From positions 21,158,437 to 21,222,436 of the forward strand of contig NC_088313.1 of assembly GCF_910592395.1 (NCBI RefSeq): 64,000 bases of DNA, written 5' to 3'. Positions 46,108 through 58,462 of the stretch are shown piece after piece. A program made the translations under genes and the position numbers. Each line of letters opens with the position of its first letter. The first letter of the stretch is position 1. The notes beneath the pieces were generated by a model. That model did not search any database, was not told the DNA's origin, and saw only the letters and a list, made by a program, of their open reading frames with translations. The DNA comes from Lineus longissimus (lineage: Eukaryota > Nemertea > Pilidiophora > Heteronemertea > Lineidae).

Positions 46108-49100
46108 ATGGCGAGGTTGATCAACTTGGTGATATCTTTTGCTTTACTTCTTGTTGTAGCCGGGCAGAGAAAGAGTGTTGTTCCAACAGAATGCTCGGAA
46201 TGCCATCGAGATTTATGCAAGAAACCTCAAAATTGTCACGCCGGCGTTACCAAGGATCGCTGTAGCTGTTGTTACATCTGCGCCCAAGAAGAAGGACAGG
46301 CATGTGATCTGAACACGGGATACAAGTACGGGTCATGCGGTGACATGCTCAAGTGCTTGGCCCGTGATGACGTAGACGCCAGTCTCCACCTGGCGACTTG
46401 TCAATGCCGGGAGCCTGGCATAGTATGCGGCACCAATGACGTCACATATAACAGCTACTGTCAACTGTTAGCTGACGGAAAGAAGAAGACAATAGACATT
46501 GGTAGGAAATTCAAGCACCCTTGCAAAACCGGTAAGAGTTTTTTTGCTCTATTCAATGATAATTCAAGAAGTAATTTACAGCGTTCTTTCAAATCAAGTG
46601 AAGAAGGTGCGTAATCGATTATGTACGTATGGTGTCATAGATTGCACTAATAAAGTTTTCGGTTGTTTATAATTTGCCCCATCTCATAGCTATGATCTGC
46701 TCCTGGGATCCGTGCTTGAGATCACATGTGTATGTCATTCTCAAGACTTGGCCATGGCCAGTATCCTCAGGCAGTCATTATCTCGGCCTTTATATCGCTT
46801 GCCCCCTATACGCTCTCTTGCCAACAGCCAAGTGCATAACTCTGAAATAGGAATCTATAAAAAAAACTTTCTTATTTTCGAATAGTATCTATTCTCATCA
46901 AGGTGTGCAGAAATATTTACTCAGCATCATACCTGCAGGTATACAAATTGAAACGGTATGGTAGAAGGCCTAGATTGAATGCGGCTGCGAAATATAATGA
47001 AATCAATTAACCTTTTTACGCATCTCGAGAGAAAATGTCGGTTAAGAACAATGAAATGGCGGTGGCACACTCTTCTATCCGCATTTCTACTGAGCAGCCA
47101 TCTATTACCCTTGCACCATTACGAATTAACCCTCGCATTTTGTAGATTTCGAAAACTGAGTGATCCCCTGCTTATCGTTTCTTTATGGTTTTCATGACCA
47201 AGTCCAAGGGTGTCCTCATCAGAGAGTGTTCGAATTGGAACTTGCTCAAATTGCCTCTGCCAGGTAAAATTGCCTAACTCATATTCTGAGTTAGGCATAT
47301 TGAAAGACTCTGGTGAAATAAACTGATGTGCAATGCTCAATTAAGTCATAATAAAAAGAGTACCGAGACATAAGGAAACTGGTTTCCGGGTCACGAAGAC
47401 AATAGATTTTTATTGTAGGCTAATTTTATGGAAAGTCTTTGTGTCCGCGCAATTTGAGTCATCTTGTCATTGAGGACCAAGCCAAAGGTGCCCTCCGTGG
47501 GCTGGGTTCGAGAGAGCTTGAAAGAGGCTTGCTTTGTGACGGATCGACCGGTATATTCACTGTCCCCAAAGTACACAAGATGTTACTGGAACCACATGCC
47601 GTCAGTCAGCCACACTAGTTCTTTCTTTAACCAAGAATTTATCTTCTTCGACTTCTTTTGCACCTGTAAATTTTCTGAAACATGAACTAATCCCTATATA
47701 TATATATATGCTGACAGGAGGAGGTTTCCAATACGGCTGTAAAGTAAGCTAGGAGCCGTCGCGTCTTCCATTGCGCAAACAGGGCTCTCCAGCCTGTCAC
47801 TCTGCATTTATGTCAGGGTTTGGTCAAATTCAAGCTATATACAACGATGTTGGCCTGCATTTGCCAAAAGATGCGGACAGGTGAAGAGGTCTGCCCCCTC
47901 AGAGGAAGCGCTCAAGTTCTTGTTGTTCAACTTCAAGAGACTTTTATAAGCCTTGAATAAACCACTCCAACTCAAGCCCTCTTCAACCGCCACGAAATGC
48001 ATGTCAATTGGAGTCGTTTCGGTTGCAATGAACAACTGACACAAATGACAGAACAAGTCCAGAACACTAGAGTCGACAGTATCCGGGATTTTCTCACCTG
48101 CATGTCCATCCATCTTTCAAATGAAAAATCTTTGGCACGTTTCAGTTCCCTCCATCCGAAGCCCACCTACCAATGTGAAGAACGAAACTGGGGCAGATGT
48201 GTTCCTGTCCTGCGAGGCGACAGGTTACCCCATCCCCAGCATGAGCTGGACCTGGGTCAATGCCGAACAAGAAACGGTCGATTTACCAAGTACGTATTCT
48301 GTAATAATACCAGAAGCATCCTCATGCTCCTCCGCCTTGCTTGTTGCATGGAGAGAATAAGGATCGAGTGAAGATAACATACAATGACCCCAAAGAAGGG
48401 GGAAGACAATCAGCGCGGGTTATGGTGGAGGAGCATGTGGATGACCATGGTACGCAAGGATGACCAAAAGCAGATTATATGAGTGAAAGTTTTAACGCTC
48501 CTGGTTCTATAGTAGGATTATTGAAGAACATTCATATGGCCTGATGATATGGCTTAGGTGACGGTGTACGATGGTTAAAATGCTCGTTCTATCGATGCGG
48601 ATACGAATGAGAGTAGTTCAGATAAACCATCCATCAGCGATCATGGTCGGTTCGAGATGCATCCAGCAGACGATAGGAAAGCAGGTGATGAAAGATTTGC
48701 CTTCTCCATCAACACTCCCCATCAGGAAGCATTTATGGTTAACCCCTTGAGGTATAATGAAAATGAGGAAGATCACACTTGCTAGTTGTTGCAGCCAGAA
48801 TGATTTCGCTCGGGTATTCAGCTGACGATAAGAATTAGGTATAGGCGGTGAAAGATAGCCTGCCATTAACGCTCTCTATTAGGAAACAATTTTGGAACGT
48901 TAGAAAAAGCTGTTGCCACTGTAAAATGATCATCGCATTCCCTATCACACGTGGCTAAGTAAATAACCCCGGCTTAAAAACAACTTCTTATAGTTTTAAG
49001 GCAATCCTGATATGCATAATATGCAATAAAAAGCATTGAAATTCGCGGTTGGAACAGGTAGGTGGGTGACGTACAATCCAGAGGCAGTGGACCGGCCTCG

Positions 49101-49978
49101 TCTCTCACCCCATATGAGACAGAACGACTAGGATGACGAAATGGAGAGTCTAGTTAGCTGCCATTATGACTGATATGTTTACGCGACAGATACTGGATCA
49201 ACTCCCGAGGCATCCCATTCATACGTACTCGGGGAGGGAAGAGGCTGATCCACTGTCTGCGGAGTAAAACGGGGGCAGGCTGGGTATCTGGACCAATAGG
49301 ACCAGGGAGATTTGTCTGGCGTCACTGGTTTGTTTAGCCATGGCCTCTTGTTTCAGCTGACGACCTGCACGTCTCTGTGAACAGCCGCGGCGGGCCCGAC
49401 AAGTACATGGTGACAGGCTGGATGCAGATCATGGACCTGAAGGAACACCACCAGGGGGATTACGTCTGTAAAGTGCAGAACGAGATGGGATTCGCCACGG
49501 CTGTGGCGCGGGTCAATGTCATCGACACTAGAAGTAAGTAAATCTCGGTCTTCGTACGCGATATCGCTCAGTGCATAACGAAATACGCGCGCCCCCCCCC
49601 CCCTAGCCCCACGGCCTGCCTGAACAATTGCAGTATTGCCTGAGCGAAATGGCGTGCGAATGAAATAATTTTGTCTGTGATTAGAGACCGTGGCGGGTAA
49701 TGCTCTCAGTGTGCACCATGACCGGTGCAATCTCAAACAGCCTCAAAAGGGCGTTTTTGTACAGTTTTTATTATGTCCTATGCGGGCGCACAACCAATAC
49801 TCAAACTAAACCCACTGGCATCTAAAGGGCTTCATCTCTGTCATGCCCAAGAAGATAAAAGTACAACTGGTCTTCCAGCATGTCCAGGGCACAACCAATA
49901 CATACTGTTTCTCTCCTTAATCATTCACTGCATAAACCCGATTCACTGGATGCGTTTTCATTTGTAGGTCGCCTGTAA
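46108..49978 (+). CDS. Secreted IGFBP-Kazal-Ig protein (IGFBP7/IGFBPL1/KAZALD1-like)
   Basis: Extracellular three-domain protein. Exons 46108-46531, 48146-48289, 48354-48449, 49357-49533 and 49968-49978 sum to 852 bases, 283 residues; human IGFBP7 has 282. Residues 1-20 form a signal peptide (MARLINLVISFALLLVVAGQ). A cysteine-rich IGFBP-type module follows (CSECHRDLCKK, then CSCCYICAQEEGQACD, YGSCGDMLKC), then a Kazal module (CQCREPGIVCGTNDVTYNSY), then an Ig-like domain (FLSCEATGYPIPSMSWTW to DYVCKVQNEMGFATAVARV). The IGFBP motif reads CSCC instead of the GCGCC of true IGFBPs, as in the related low-affinity proteins. The intron between exons 2 and 3 is only 64 bases with a weak acceptor, so that join is the least sure. 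The last exon codes for just three residues. Poly(A) signal at 50414-50419. Confidence 0.88.
47271..47297. repeat. Perfect 11-bp hairpin
   Basis: tgcctaactca and tgagttaggca are exact inverted copies around tattc. It lies in intron 1 of the IGFBP-Kazal-Ig gene. Too short for a microRNA precursor. Confidence 0.8.
47692..47710. repeat. AT dinucleotide microsatellite
   Basis: A short run of alternating T and A (tatatatatatatat) in intron 1 of the IGFBP-Kazal-Ig gene. Confidence 0.9.
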
Positions 49979-51316
49979 AATGATGCCGTGTCCACCCTCC
50001 AAATAACTCTACCACTGACTGGATCAAAGGAGGATCGGCCAGGAGCAGGACCCCATCTGCGTATACAACTCCATCTCACGGAACGGGATGAAGTCACAAC
50101 CAATACGATCTTTACCCTTGTATCATGACGCGAGCCAAGGAAGTTTTGGGGTTTTGGTCCCAGGAACACTGAAGTAACAAAACTATGAAGTCCTACTTCT
50201 GATCCACTATTATAAAAACAACAACCGCGAACAACCAAAAGAAGACGGAACTCTTATGTTGACTTCAGGCTGTCTTCCTGCAATCGAACATGTCAGAAGA
50301 ACCAATGGCAATCTTCACAAATAGTTCGTCGCAATCACCAGATAATACGACGTATTTACGTTCAACCCTGATAGAATAATCAACCAGTACAGTCCATGTT
50401 TAGTGGATTCAGAAATAAATAAGATATATTTCCTGAACAAGGTTTCCTTTGTTGACATTTTACAAGAAAACGTCAGATGTCACCGACGACACCTGCCAGA
50501 CGTTTAGGTTAAAGTAATGACGCGAGATGGCAGCACGTGGGCGGTCTTCCAGACGGGTCGGTTTTCCTGACCCGATATGTGAATAAGGCTGTCCCTTATG
50601 TACGCATCCTCGGAAACCCAGAGTCAGTCGTATCCTCCTCCCCTCGCACACGTTACACGGTCGTTAGTGCCGAGTGTTGAGGTAGGTTTCCATGAAAACC
50701 TAGTAGGCCTATGAATGTACAGGAGCCCGGCTCAGGAGTCTAGAGTAACAGTAGGACAAATGATGGACAACATATATTATTGTTTTGGGATATTATCAAC
50801 CAACAGATTCCGAGACACGTTTTAAATGAAAACAACTGGGACAGTAAAAGTAGCATCTGACTCTTATTTCTTAAAAAGGCCATTCTGGTGCGCCACTAAA
50901 ATCGACGTCGTCGTCAAAACCGCAATTCAAAAGTTCCCGCCACGCACTCCACTCCGGGTTGGGAATTTAAATTTCTGGTCGCCAGATAGCCCTGGCGGGA
51001 AATAATGTAACTAGCCTGATTACTTTTCAATATTTCACTCAATATCATTACGCGTGGTTCTACAAATTTTACAAGAACCACAAACGGAAACAAAATCATT
51101 AATACATCGTACAAAAAAACTTCTGTTTTGAGTTAGCAACACATTTTACCTTATTTTAGGGTAAATTACCAAGTGCTACAAAAAAAGAGATTTACTTTAT
51201 TTGGCGAAGTCATTGCCGTACGGCAAAAAGTCTGCACCTAAACAATCCAATTTTTCACCGATGATTGCCAATAAACCTTTATTTTGCGCCCTGTCAGGAA
51301 GGTGATTGTTGTCACC
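49979..51316 (+). other. 3' UTR of the IGFBP-Kazal-Ig gene and RNF146 upstream region
   Basis: AATAAA at 50414-50419 closes the first gene. The remaining 900 bases show no exon or repeat that I can support; the RNF146 promoter should be within the last few hundred bases and lacks a clear TATA box. Confidence 0.5.
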
Positions 51317-52715
51317 ATGGCGCAGGACCAAGCTACAGGGTTTAGTGACACTGCTAATCTCACTGAATCTGAAAGGAAAAGAAGAGGTGATCTATTTTTC
51401 AGGGTTTAGACATTGAATGATTCAGATTTTCTTCCGGACTCGGCTATAATAGACTAGGCCTACATGTGCAGTTCCACGCATGTGTACACACACACGATCT
51501 TAGAGGCTGGTTCCTTTAAGGTAGCATGTATGATGTGGTGGAGGATATTGTGATCTCGATATCAACCAGGAAGTGGTAACTTTCTGTATAGACCAAGTTG
51601 GCCTATAGTTGCTCCATGACGACGACATATATTTCGGCTAGGCTATCGCTTGTCATTTCAATTCTAGAGCATGTGTAGGTCTCGATTTTCCTGGACTCTG
51701 AGTTTTATCAAACCTACCTCAATCTTTATCCCACGGTCCTTTATCCATTCATTCAACCTTCCTACTAGCAGATTAATAAATTTCCTTCATGCTGATGGGC
51801 TATACAGTACACACTTAATGAGGAAGAACCCCTTTCCATTAAGCCTGGTTTCCAGTTGTTACATCTATTTTCTGTCTTGTTGTTTCAGATGATGTCCCTG
51901 AGTGCCCTGTCTGCCTCCAAGTCTGTATTCATCCAGTCGAGTTACCATGTAACCATATATTCTGTTTCCTCTGCATCAAAGGGGTGGCCAATCGAAGCAA
52001 ACGATGTGCTCTCTGTCGCCATGAGATACCTGTGGACTATCTGAACAACCCTGTACTTTTAAAAGCTGAGGACCTGAAGAAGGATATTAAAGTTGACCAT
52101 GGAGGGTATCAGTGGTTTTATGAGGGGCGGAATGGGTGGTGGCAGTATGATGAACGCACGACCATAGAATTGGAGGAAAAGTTCAGTAAGGGAGAGAAAA
52201 TGTTTGAGTTGCTGATTGCTGGCTTTCTCTATGTGATTGATATTGACAATATGATTCAAGTAAGGCGCAATGATCCCTACAGGAGGAGGCGGATAAAACG
52301 TGATCTCTCAAACATTGAGAGAAAAGGTGTGGCTGGATTAAAGATAATTCCACCAGAAGAGCGGGAAGGTGCTTATGGTGAAGAGGGTGGGAAGAGTCCC
52401 CCTGCCACTGGTGGAAGCACAACTAGTGTTCAAGGACAGAGCTCTCAAGGACACAACTCACAGAAAAGCCCTGCAAGGACACCTGATGCTACACTTGTGT
52501 CGCAGGCCCCAAGAAACATGCTGCCTGGCAGTGAGGCATCAACGCCAGAGTTAGACCGTGATCTCAGCCTGCAGATGGATAACTTGAATCTGGTTATGTC
52601 TCTAGATTCAACGAGGAGCACGGATCTCGATAGGAGCACGGATCTCGATAGGAGCACAGACCTTGAGGGGTCTTTTGGAGAACCTCTGGCCTCTGATAGA
52701 AACAAATCTGATTAG
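51317..52715 (+). CDS. RNF146: E3 ubiquitin ligase RNF146 (Iduna)
   Basis: Poly(ADP-ribose)-dependent ubiquitin ligase that marks PARylated proteins such as axin for degradation. Two exons, 51317-51386 and 51889-52715, give 897 bases, 298 residues (human 359). A C3HC4 RING spans about residues 29-66 ([20 protein letters not shown]). The WWE domain follows at about 85-155 with [16 protein letters not shown] and [15 protein letters not shown], which bind iso-ADP-ribose. Then a basic RRRRIKRD segment and KGVAGLKI. The tail is low complexity and contains three tandem copies of RSTDL (DNA repeat ggatctcgataggagcac). The shorter tail accounts for the length difference. AATAAA at 53531-53536 marks the end of the transcript. 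Confidence 0.96.
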
Positions 52716-53530
52716 GTTTGTGCGGACAAATTCAGTTGATGTCATTATTATGAAATGTTCCCCAATATGAAGGGCTTATCTGTATAAGTATTTGAAATGT
52801 TTCCGTTGATGAAAATGGTGCAAGAATGTGATTTCAAGACTTCGGTCAGTGCGCAGATTATTATAAATACATTAAGGAGAATTCAAAGAAGATAGTTTAT
52901 ATACAAAACTTTGGCTAATAGTAGTAGAATTGGTACAGGAAGCTTGTGATCATTGTTAAAGAGAATGTGAAGTCTCAAAATGGAATGGCTGCATGAAATT
53001 ATATACTTCACCTACATGCACTCACACAATCTGCTCCAAGTCTTGTTGAACTTGAAACGATCTGTAGTCAATTTCACTCCTTCCACATTGTATTGCACGT
53101 GCAGCTCAGATGTACTTTTGTACAGTGCAGAATATATTCTTTAGCGCTGCCAAGGTTTCTTTTCAGCTTCTGTAGCACTAGCAGGTACATGTATGTCTGT
53201 GTACAAGGTATGCAGTCAGCAGAGTTGGCCATGATGAGGTCCAAAATACTAAAGTATTTAGAGGTCTTGAGTTCTGTCCCCGGAGCTGAGCTCCCAATAA
53301 GCAGGCATTTCCAAGTAGAATTACATGGTACCCGGTACTATGATAGTGTAAAGGATTATCAATTAGATTACTTTCTAGCAACTTGCCAGAATTGCTCAGC
53401 CTGTATATAATATTAAATGGGATTGTGATTTCTGTTCACATTTGTAATGTAAAATGTACTACATGTAGTGTTCATAAAATTCATGATGTAATTTCTTGAA
53501 ATGGCTGTGAAGAAATTACACTGTAGTGTA

Positions 53531-53536
53531 AATAAA
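53531..53536 (+). terminator. Poly(A) signal of RNF146
   Basis: AATAAA in gtaaataaaagctctctcc, about 815 bases after the stop. Confidence 0.65.
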
Positions 53537-54611
53537 AGCTCTCTCCAAAAGATTTTGTTTATTTCCCGTCCTTTACCACTTAAAGCAAAGCATAATCTTC
53601 CATTGCAGAGACAGACACTACTGTGACCAATGTAGATTGTGATACATGTATCCACCCCAGGTTGACATGAGTGTCCAGAGTCATTCGAGTCTAGGCCATT
53701 TGGTCAAGAGACCGAAGATGGGTTGGTTATGTGAAGATGACCACTTGCCTCTGAATGTTTTCAAGGAAACCTTTCTCCTAGGAATCAATGTTCCTGGGCT
53801 CTGAAAGCAGTTATTGCACCTTTTCCGTCAAAAAACTTTTGTCAAACTTCTGCAGAGATTGTGCTAGAGCATAGACAGAAAAGATAAGACCACGACTATC
53901 GTTTAGTTTGTGAGGCAAATGTCGTCCTTGAATCCTGTCTGGAGACCATTGTCTTAGGCATCCAGGGCTAAGGGTGTCCCTAAAGGTTGTGCTATGGGAA
54001 AGTACATCCATGAGGGAGATTCCACTGAGCAATGATTGGAATTTTCAGAATGCCAAGACCTCGTTAAGCTGAGCTCTGGGAACAGTCGAGTGGTAACCTG
54101 CAGGCTGGTAAATAACTCGACAAGCATTTTTTAAAACCACATTCTCTATTATTCAATTTTTATAATATACATAATTTTCTAAAGAATTCTAAAGCTGAAG
54201 TTGCTTGCGACATTGGAAAATTTATATTCCAAGCATTCAAACCTTGAAGTCATGCACAAGGAGATACTAAACCCTAAATGAAAATCGCACCCCTTCTCCG
54301 GACCCACAGAAGCCCCACAGGCTCCCCACACTCGGGAGAAGACAAAATCGTTGTGAAATACTCTGCCCGATTCATGACTAATACTCGACTTGTTTTCAGT
54401 CCAAAGAAACAAAGGCTTGCAGTGCTTGTTCAGGCAATTTCAATCCAAGATCCTTGACTGACTGTACCTCAGAGTAGACTCCAGCCTGATATCACTAGAA
54501 CCTATTATCACAATCAAGAAATATTTCATTCTCATTTTGATCAATATGATCATGAGAGCAAAGTTTGTTTGGGACAAAAATCACAGTCCCAAAAAAGCTA
54601 ATCACTGCAAA

Positions 54612-54639
54612 CAGTGGTATCTCTTGAGAGGTTCCACTG
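54612..54639. mobile_element. Miniature CAGTGG hairpin, collapsed MITE ends
   Basis: cagtggtatctcttgagagg followed by ttccactg: the outer CAGTGG and CCACTG pair, and the right half gaggttccactgta equals the end of the 7542-7678 element. Looks like two element ends with almost nothing between. Confidence 0.5.
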
Positions 54640-54733
54640 TAGTCCCTAGCTGGAATACTATTATAACAATGGAAGTTCACTCGCACACTGAGAAACCCGG
54701 TCATTTACACGGTCCTTATTTTTACAGTTGTTG

Positions 54734-55483
54734 TCAATCCACTTTGTCAGGTGATTTCGTACCAACTCCATACACCACTCCTACCATAATCGCAGCAATG
54801 GTAAATCCTTGTGCCGCAATTCGTGCCCGCATCATTTTCTGTGACATAAGTTTGTTGCCCGACTTCATTTGCCACAGCCCATACGACAATGCCATTGTTG
54901 TTGCTATCAAACCTGAAATAGACATGATATCAGTCATTCATTTCCATGGTTTAATGTCCACTTGTAAATGAATAGCATATCGTAAGCAGCCTTCTTGAGC
55001 CAGGACAGTATCACTTTCAACTTTGTTCATTGTGCCTATAAGTCTTTTTTCAGCTCTGAACACCGTCCTTACGTCGCAGTGCTGTGGTGCTACGACGACG
55101 TCAAGTTGACTACTGACGTGACTGATCAAGTTGATTTTCCTTGAGAATAGGCCTATCTTTTCATCTTTTCTTGGCGTTTTAACAGGCACAAATGGTCCGC
55201 CCACATGCAACTTTTGCCAATTTTTGGGACACCCTGTAGGACTAGAACATACTATTAGTATTTATGCCACATAAAAAACTACGAAAAAAAATCCGTTTTC
55301 AACTCATTTATTTTAGTTTACAGTGTACACACCAGCAGGGACAAAAGGGTTTGCCTTTGCCTTCCTCAAGAATTTATCTTTGAAGTCCTCTTGCTGGTAC
55401 ATCGCCGATGGATTCGGGGGAGGGAGATAATCGAAATCTGGAGGACCATTTTGCTTGAAAGCATCTTTGCCCATATTTCCCAT
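54734..55483 (-). CDS. HIGD2A: HIG1 domain family member 2A, respiratory complex factor
   Basis: Small inner-mitochondrial-membrane protein that helps assemble cytochrome c oxidase and supercomplexes. Exons 55483-55333 and 54912-54734 sum to 330 bases, 109 residues; human has 106. The N-terminal half contains FKDKFLRKAKANPFVPAG, matching FKEKF-type text of the family. Then the first membrane segment (GLIATTMALSYGLW), the HIG1 motif MMRARIAAQGFT at about 79-90, and a second membrane segment (IAAIMVGVVYG). The start is MGNMGKDAFKQ; an upstream in-frame stretch lacks an ATG context and is not counted. It shares a 610-base head-to-head region with NOP16. Confidence 0.94.
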
Positions 55484-56093
55484 TTCTTTGGTTATGACAC
55501 GGAATCGGATGGCGAACTTGAAATCAAAGACAAGTTCTACATTCAAATAACAACAAATATTCAAGTTAATGATAAATAATACCAGATAAATGTAAAGTGA
55601 TTCTGTAAGTGTGAAATCATTTTATTCTTTCATAAATGAGAAATAAATTATTTTAAGCTTTTTAAAATACGCACCGCACGCTATTGATCCTGGGCTCTAC
55701 TCAAAGGTCGAGGTCATCCGGAAATTCCCGCTCTCCAGTCTCCTCCATTCATCATTAGAGAGACTGGTACTTGACGGCAATTTACTCGTCATGAACTCGA
55801 TTTGGGGGCGTAAGCTTCCGGTGACCGATCACGTGTTTTCTGTAGGATGGTTAACCTCGATCCTAGTAAATAATCTGTAATACCAGAGCGCTCGGTATGA
55901 CAGTGTATCCGCTGTTTGCACTGAAAATGTATGGCTCGCCTCGGGTAAATCAACGAGGCTTCCTCGACCCTCCGCTACACGGCGGATAGGGTCGAGGTTA
56001 GGCCTACCTAGACTACACGTGCAATTCTTCAAAAAAGTTGTTATTTCTTTCAAAGAACACCAATTTGTAGTTGATCTATATACTCTATAGATA
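55484..56093. promoter_or_regulatory. Shared HIGD2A / NOP16 head-to-head promoter region
   Basis: The two start codons are about 610 bases apart on opposite strands. The right half has an inverted pair, cctcgaccctccgc and ggcggatagggtcgagg, around 55965-55996. No TATA box. Confidence 0.5.
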
Positions 56094-57519
56094 ATGGGGA
56101 AGCCAAAGAAAAAGGGTAACACCTTCAACTACAATAAAAATCGACGAAAAGCTTGGAAAAAGTCTAAAGAACTGCCCAAAATTAAATGGTAGGTTATTAC
56201 ATGATACATGATGATACAACAATCAACATCATAACATGTACAAATACAATACATGAATACAATGTAGAATGCAGAATAGATGCAGGGACAGGGTGTCCCA
56301 AAAATTTGGAGCCTGTGAAGTGTGTATCGTCAGTATGCTCATGAGGTAATCTATACTTTGTGTGTGCCATGCATTTTGACTGGTGTGCTACAGCTATCTC
56401 GCTCTTAAGCCAGGTTTAAGTATAGTTATAGTAATGGTCTATATACTCAAACTAGTGTTTCTGCTGCACTACTATAGGATAGGTTGTCGATAGGGAGCCT
56501 GAACCAATCTCATGATCTGTTTTCCCTGATCGCCATGGCAGCATGGCCGATGCTTATCAATCCGGGAATTGAAATCAATCAATGGTCAATGCATGGGCTC
56601 TTTCATTTCCTTTCTATTGGTCCACGTCCTCCAGTTCCTTGTCTGTTACAATTGTTCCATTATTTCAGTGAACAAATCAAGAATGCTTGGGATGACACAA
56701 AGTCTATGCAACATAATCTTAAAAACATGGGTATCGCCACCAACCCCAACAAAGCTATCCCTGTACCAAAAACAAAAGACCTCATCCCAGGATTTGAGAG
56801 AGAAGATGGAGACAAACCTATGGAGATGATGATGGTACAACCAAGGAGCAAGTTACATGTAGTTAAAGGTATGAGTCGTTTCAGTGCAGAAGGCGAGGTT
56901 GTACTGTATATTTTTAATTGAAGTCCGGTTGGAATTTACTTCGAAAGATAATGGTACGTACGTCGTAGTGATGCTGGGCAAGCTTATTTAAAGCGATCTT
57001 GTCTTGTCCTACGATATTTGTCATGTCATAATGCCAGAAAGGCAGTAAACTTCAATCATTGCATTGACTCATTTCAATATTCAAGTGTGTTTTGGGGACT
57101 TTAGCTTATTCTTTCTTCTTTGTTCTAGAACTTGAAGACATTGCCAATCAACCACAAGAGAAAAGACTGAAATTACCAGAACAAGAGGTCAAATATTGTA
57201 TTTACATGATGGAAAAACATAAGGACAACTATAAAGTAAGTGTATTTGAACAGATAGCCGGCCATGCAGTGCCAAAAAGTCTAGTTGTAGCTCATTTACA
57301 GTTGAGTCTGACTGAATTGTTGCTTTTGTTTTTGAATATGGAAAGCACATGCTAATCACCAAGTTGTCTGTTTTTTAGGCAATGGCTCGTGATGAAAGAA
57401 ACTACTATCAAGACACGCCGAAGCAAATAAAGAGGAAAATAATGACATTCAAAGGCATCCCTAGCCAGTACCAGGCATATCTCAACTCAAAGGAGGAAGG
57501 AAAGATGGATACCACGTGA
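56094..57519 (+). CDS. NOP16: Nucleolar protein 16
   Basis: Nucleolar factor of 60S ribosomal subunit assembly. Exons 56094-56188, 56669-56868, 57129-57235 and 57379-57519 sum to 543 bases, 180 residues (human 178). The N-terminus is basic (MGKPKKKGNTFNYNKNRRKA). Family blocks follow: IKNAWDDTKSMQHNLKNMGI, PNKAIPVPK, YCIYMMEKHKDNYKAMARD and NYYQDTPKQIKRKI. The splice phases join without conflict. Start chosen as the first ATG, directly followed by the basic tract. Poly(A) signal at 57735-57740. Confidence 0.96.
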
Positions 57520-57538
57520 CAGATTGAATGTGTTCGAT

Positions 57539-57662
57539 GATTTAAGACTTTGGGTTACTAGTCCTTCATGGGGCTGGACTGGCGCAGGCAAATCCCGCCT
57601 GATTTAAGACTTTGGGTTACTAGTCCTTCATGGGGCTGGACTGGCGCAGGCAAATCCCACCT
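57539..57662 (+). repeat. 62-bp tandem duplication in NOP16 3' UTR
   Basis: Units 57539-57600 and 57601-57662 differ at only one base (cccgcct against cccacct). Starts 20 bases after the NOP16 stop. Confidence 0.95.
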
Positions 57663-57734
57663 TGTTTTGAGAGTGAGGTTAATGACTTTACACTCCTACT
57701 TGTATGAAGCTTCTTTGTCGGAATCCATCTTGGG

Positions 57735-57740
57735 AATAAA
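57735..57740 (+). terminator. Poly(A) signal of NOP16
   Basis: AATAAA about 215 bases after the stop. Confidence 0.65.
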
Positions 57741-58181
57741 TAGTTTGTACATAGAAATTTTGCGTGAAATTTTAATTTTTAGAGGTAGTTTGTGAACATT
57801 TTCATCATTGGAGACCATTAGCTACTCTGCAATTGGTTGTGACAAAACTAGCCTGAAGATGGCGCGTCCACGACATCCATGGAGAGCAGGTTGCGACAGT
57901 TTCCTACAGAATAAACCATTGGACAGTAGAACACCACAGCACAGGTTGTGACCTATACCTAGCTTGACAGCTCAAGACTGGGCATTGCACAACCTCGCAT
58001 TATTGATGCAGGTTAAGACGAGTCCAACTACCTTATCAGTGTAGGAAATGATCTGGTCGACTTCCTTGTATCCTGATAAGTCCAATTGGAATCTGCATTG
58101 CTTGGTTTTAGCCAAGACAAAATAGATGGATAGATAGATAGAGAAATAGAATAATACCGGTACTGTGCTGTGAGTATAATT

Positions 58182-58187
58182 TTTATT
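58182..58187 (-). terminator. Poly(A) signal of FUOM
   Basis: tttatt on the plus strand reads AATAAA, about 280 bases after the FUOM stop. Confidence 0.6.
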
Positions 58188-58349
58188 ACATCCATGATAT
58201 GAAGAATCGTAATTGATACAATATTGGCCAAAAAAAGTAGATTGGCTTTCAAATAACAGTGAAATTGTCTATCAACCATCTAAAACCTGTCGAATTATAT
58301 GGATAGCCACCTTGAAGCAGTAAGTACAAAAGATATTCCACACTTGTTA

Positions 58350-58433
58350 GTGTGCCCATCCCCCCAACCTCAACTATGACTACACATCCCAAGTGTGCCC
58401 AACCCCCCAACCTCAACTATGACTACACATCCC
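58350..58433. repeat. Two direct copies of a 41-base unit (period 43)
   Basis: Units 58350-58390 and 58393-58433 share ccccccaacctcaactatga and ctacacatccc, with one substitution. They lie in the FUOM 3' UTR. Confidence 0.9.
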
Positions 58434-58462
58434 ATGTGATCCAAAGGAGCATTTTAGTTGTC

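Larger units (their letters stand above)
52716..54733. other. RNF146 3' UTR and tail-to-tail spacer to HIGD2A
   Basis: RNF146 3' UTR to AATAAA at 53531-53536. The rest is non-coding, including a tiny TIR hairpin at 54612-54639 in the expected HIGD2A 3' UTR. Confidence 0.5.
57520..58462. other. Tail-to-tail spacer between NOP16 and FUOM
   Basis: Holds the 62-bp duplication, NOP16 AATAAA at 57735-57740, the FUOM poly(A) signal at 58182-58187 (minus) and the 41-base repeat pair at 58350-58433. Confidence 0.6.

Noticed and set aside
47271-47297. MicroRNA precursor
   Set aside because: An 11-bp stem with a 5-base loop is far too short.
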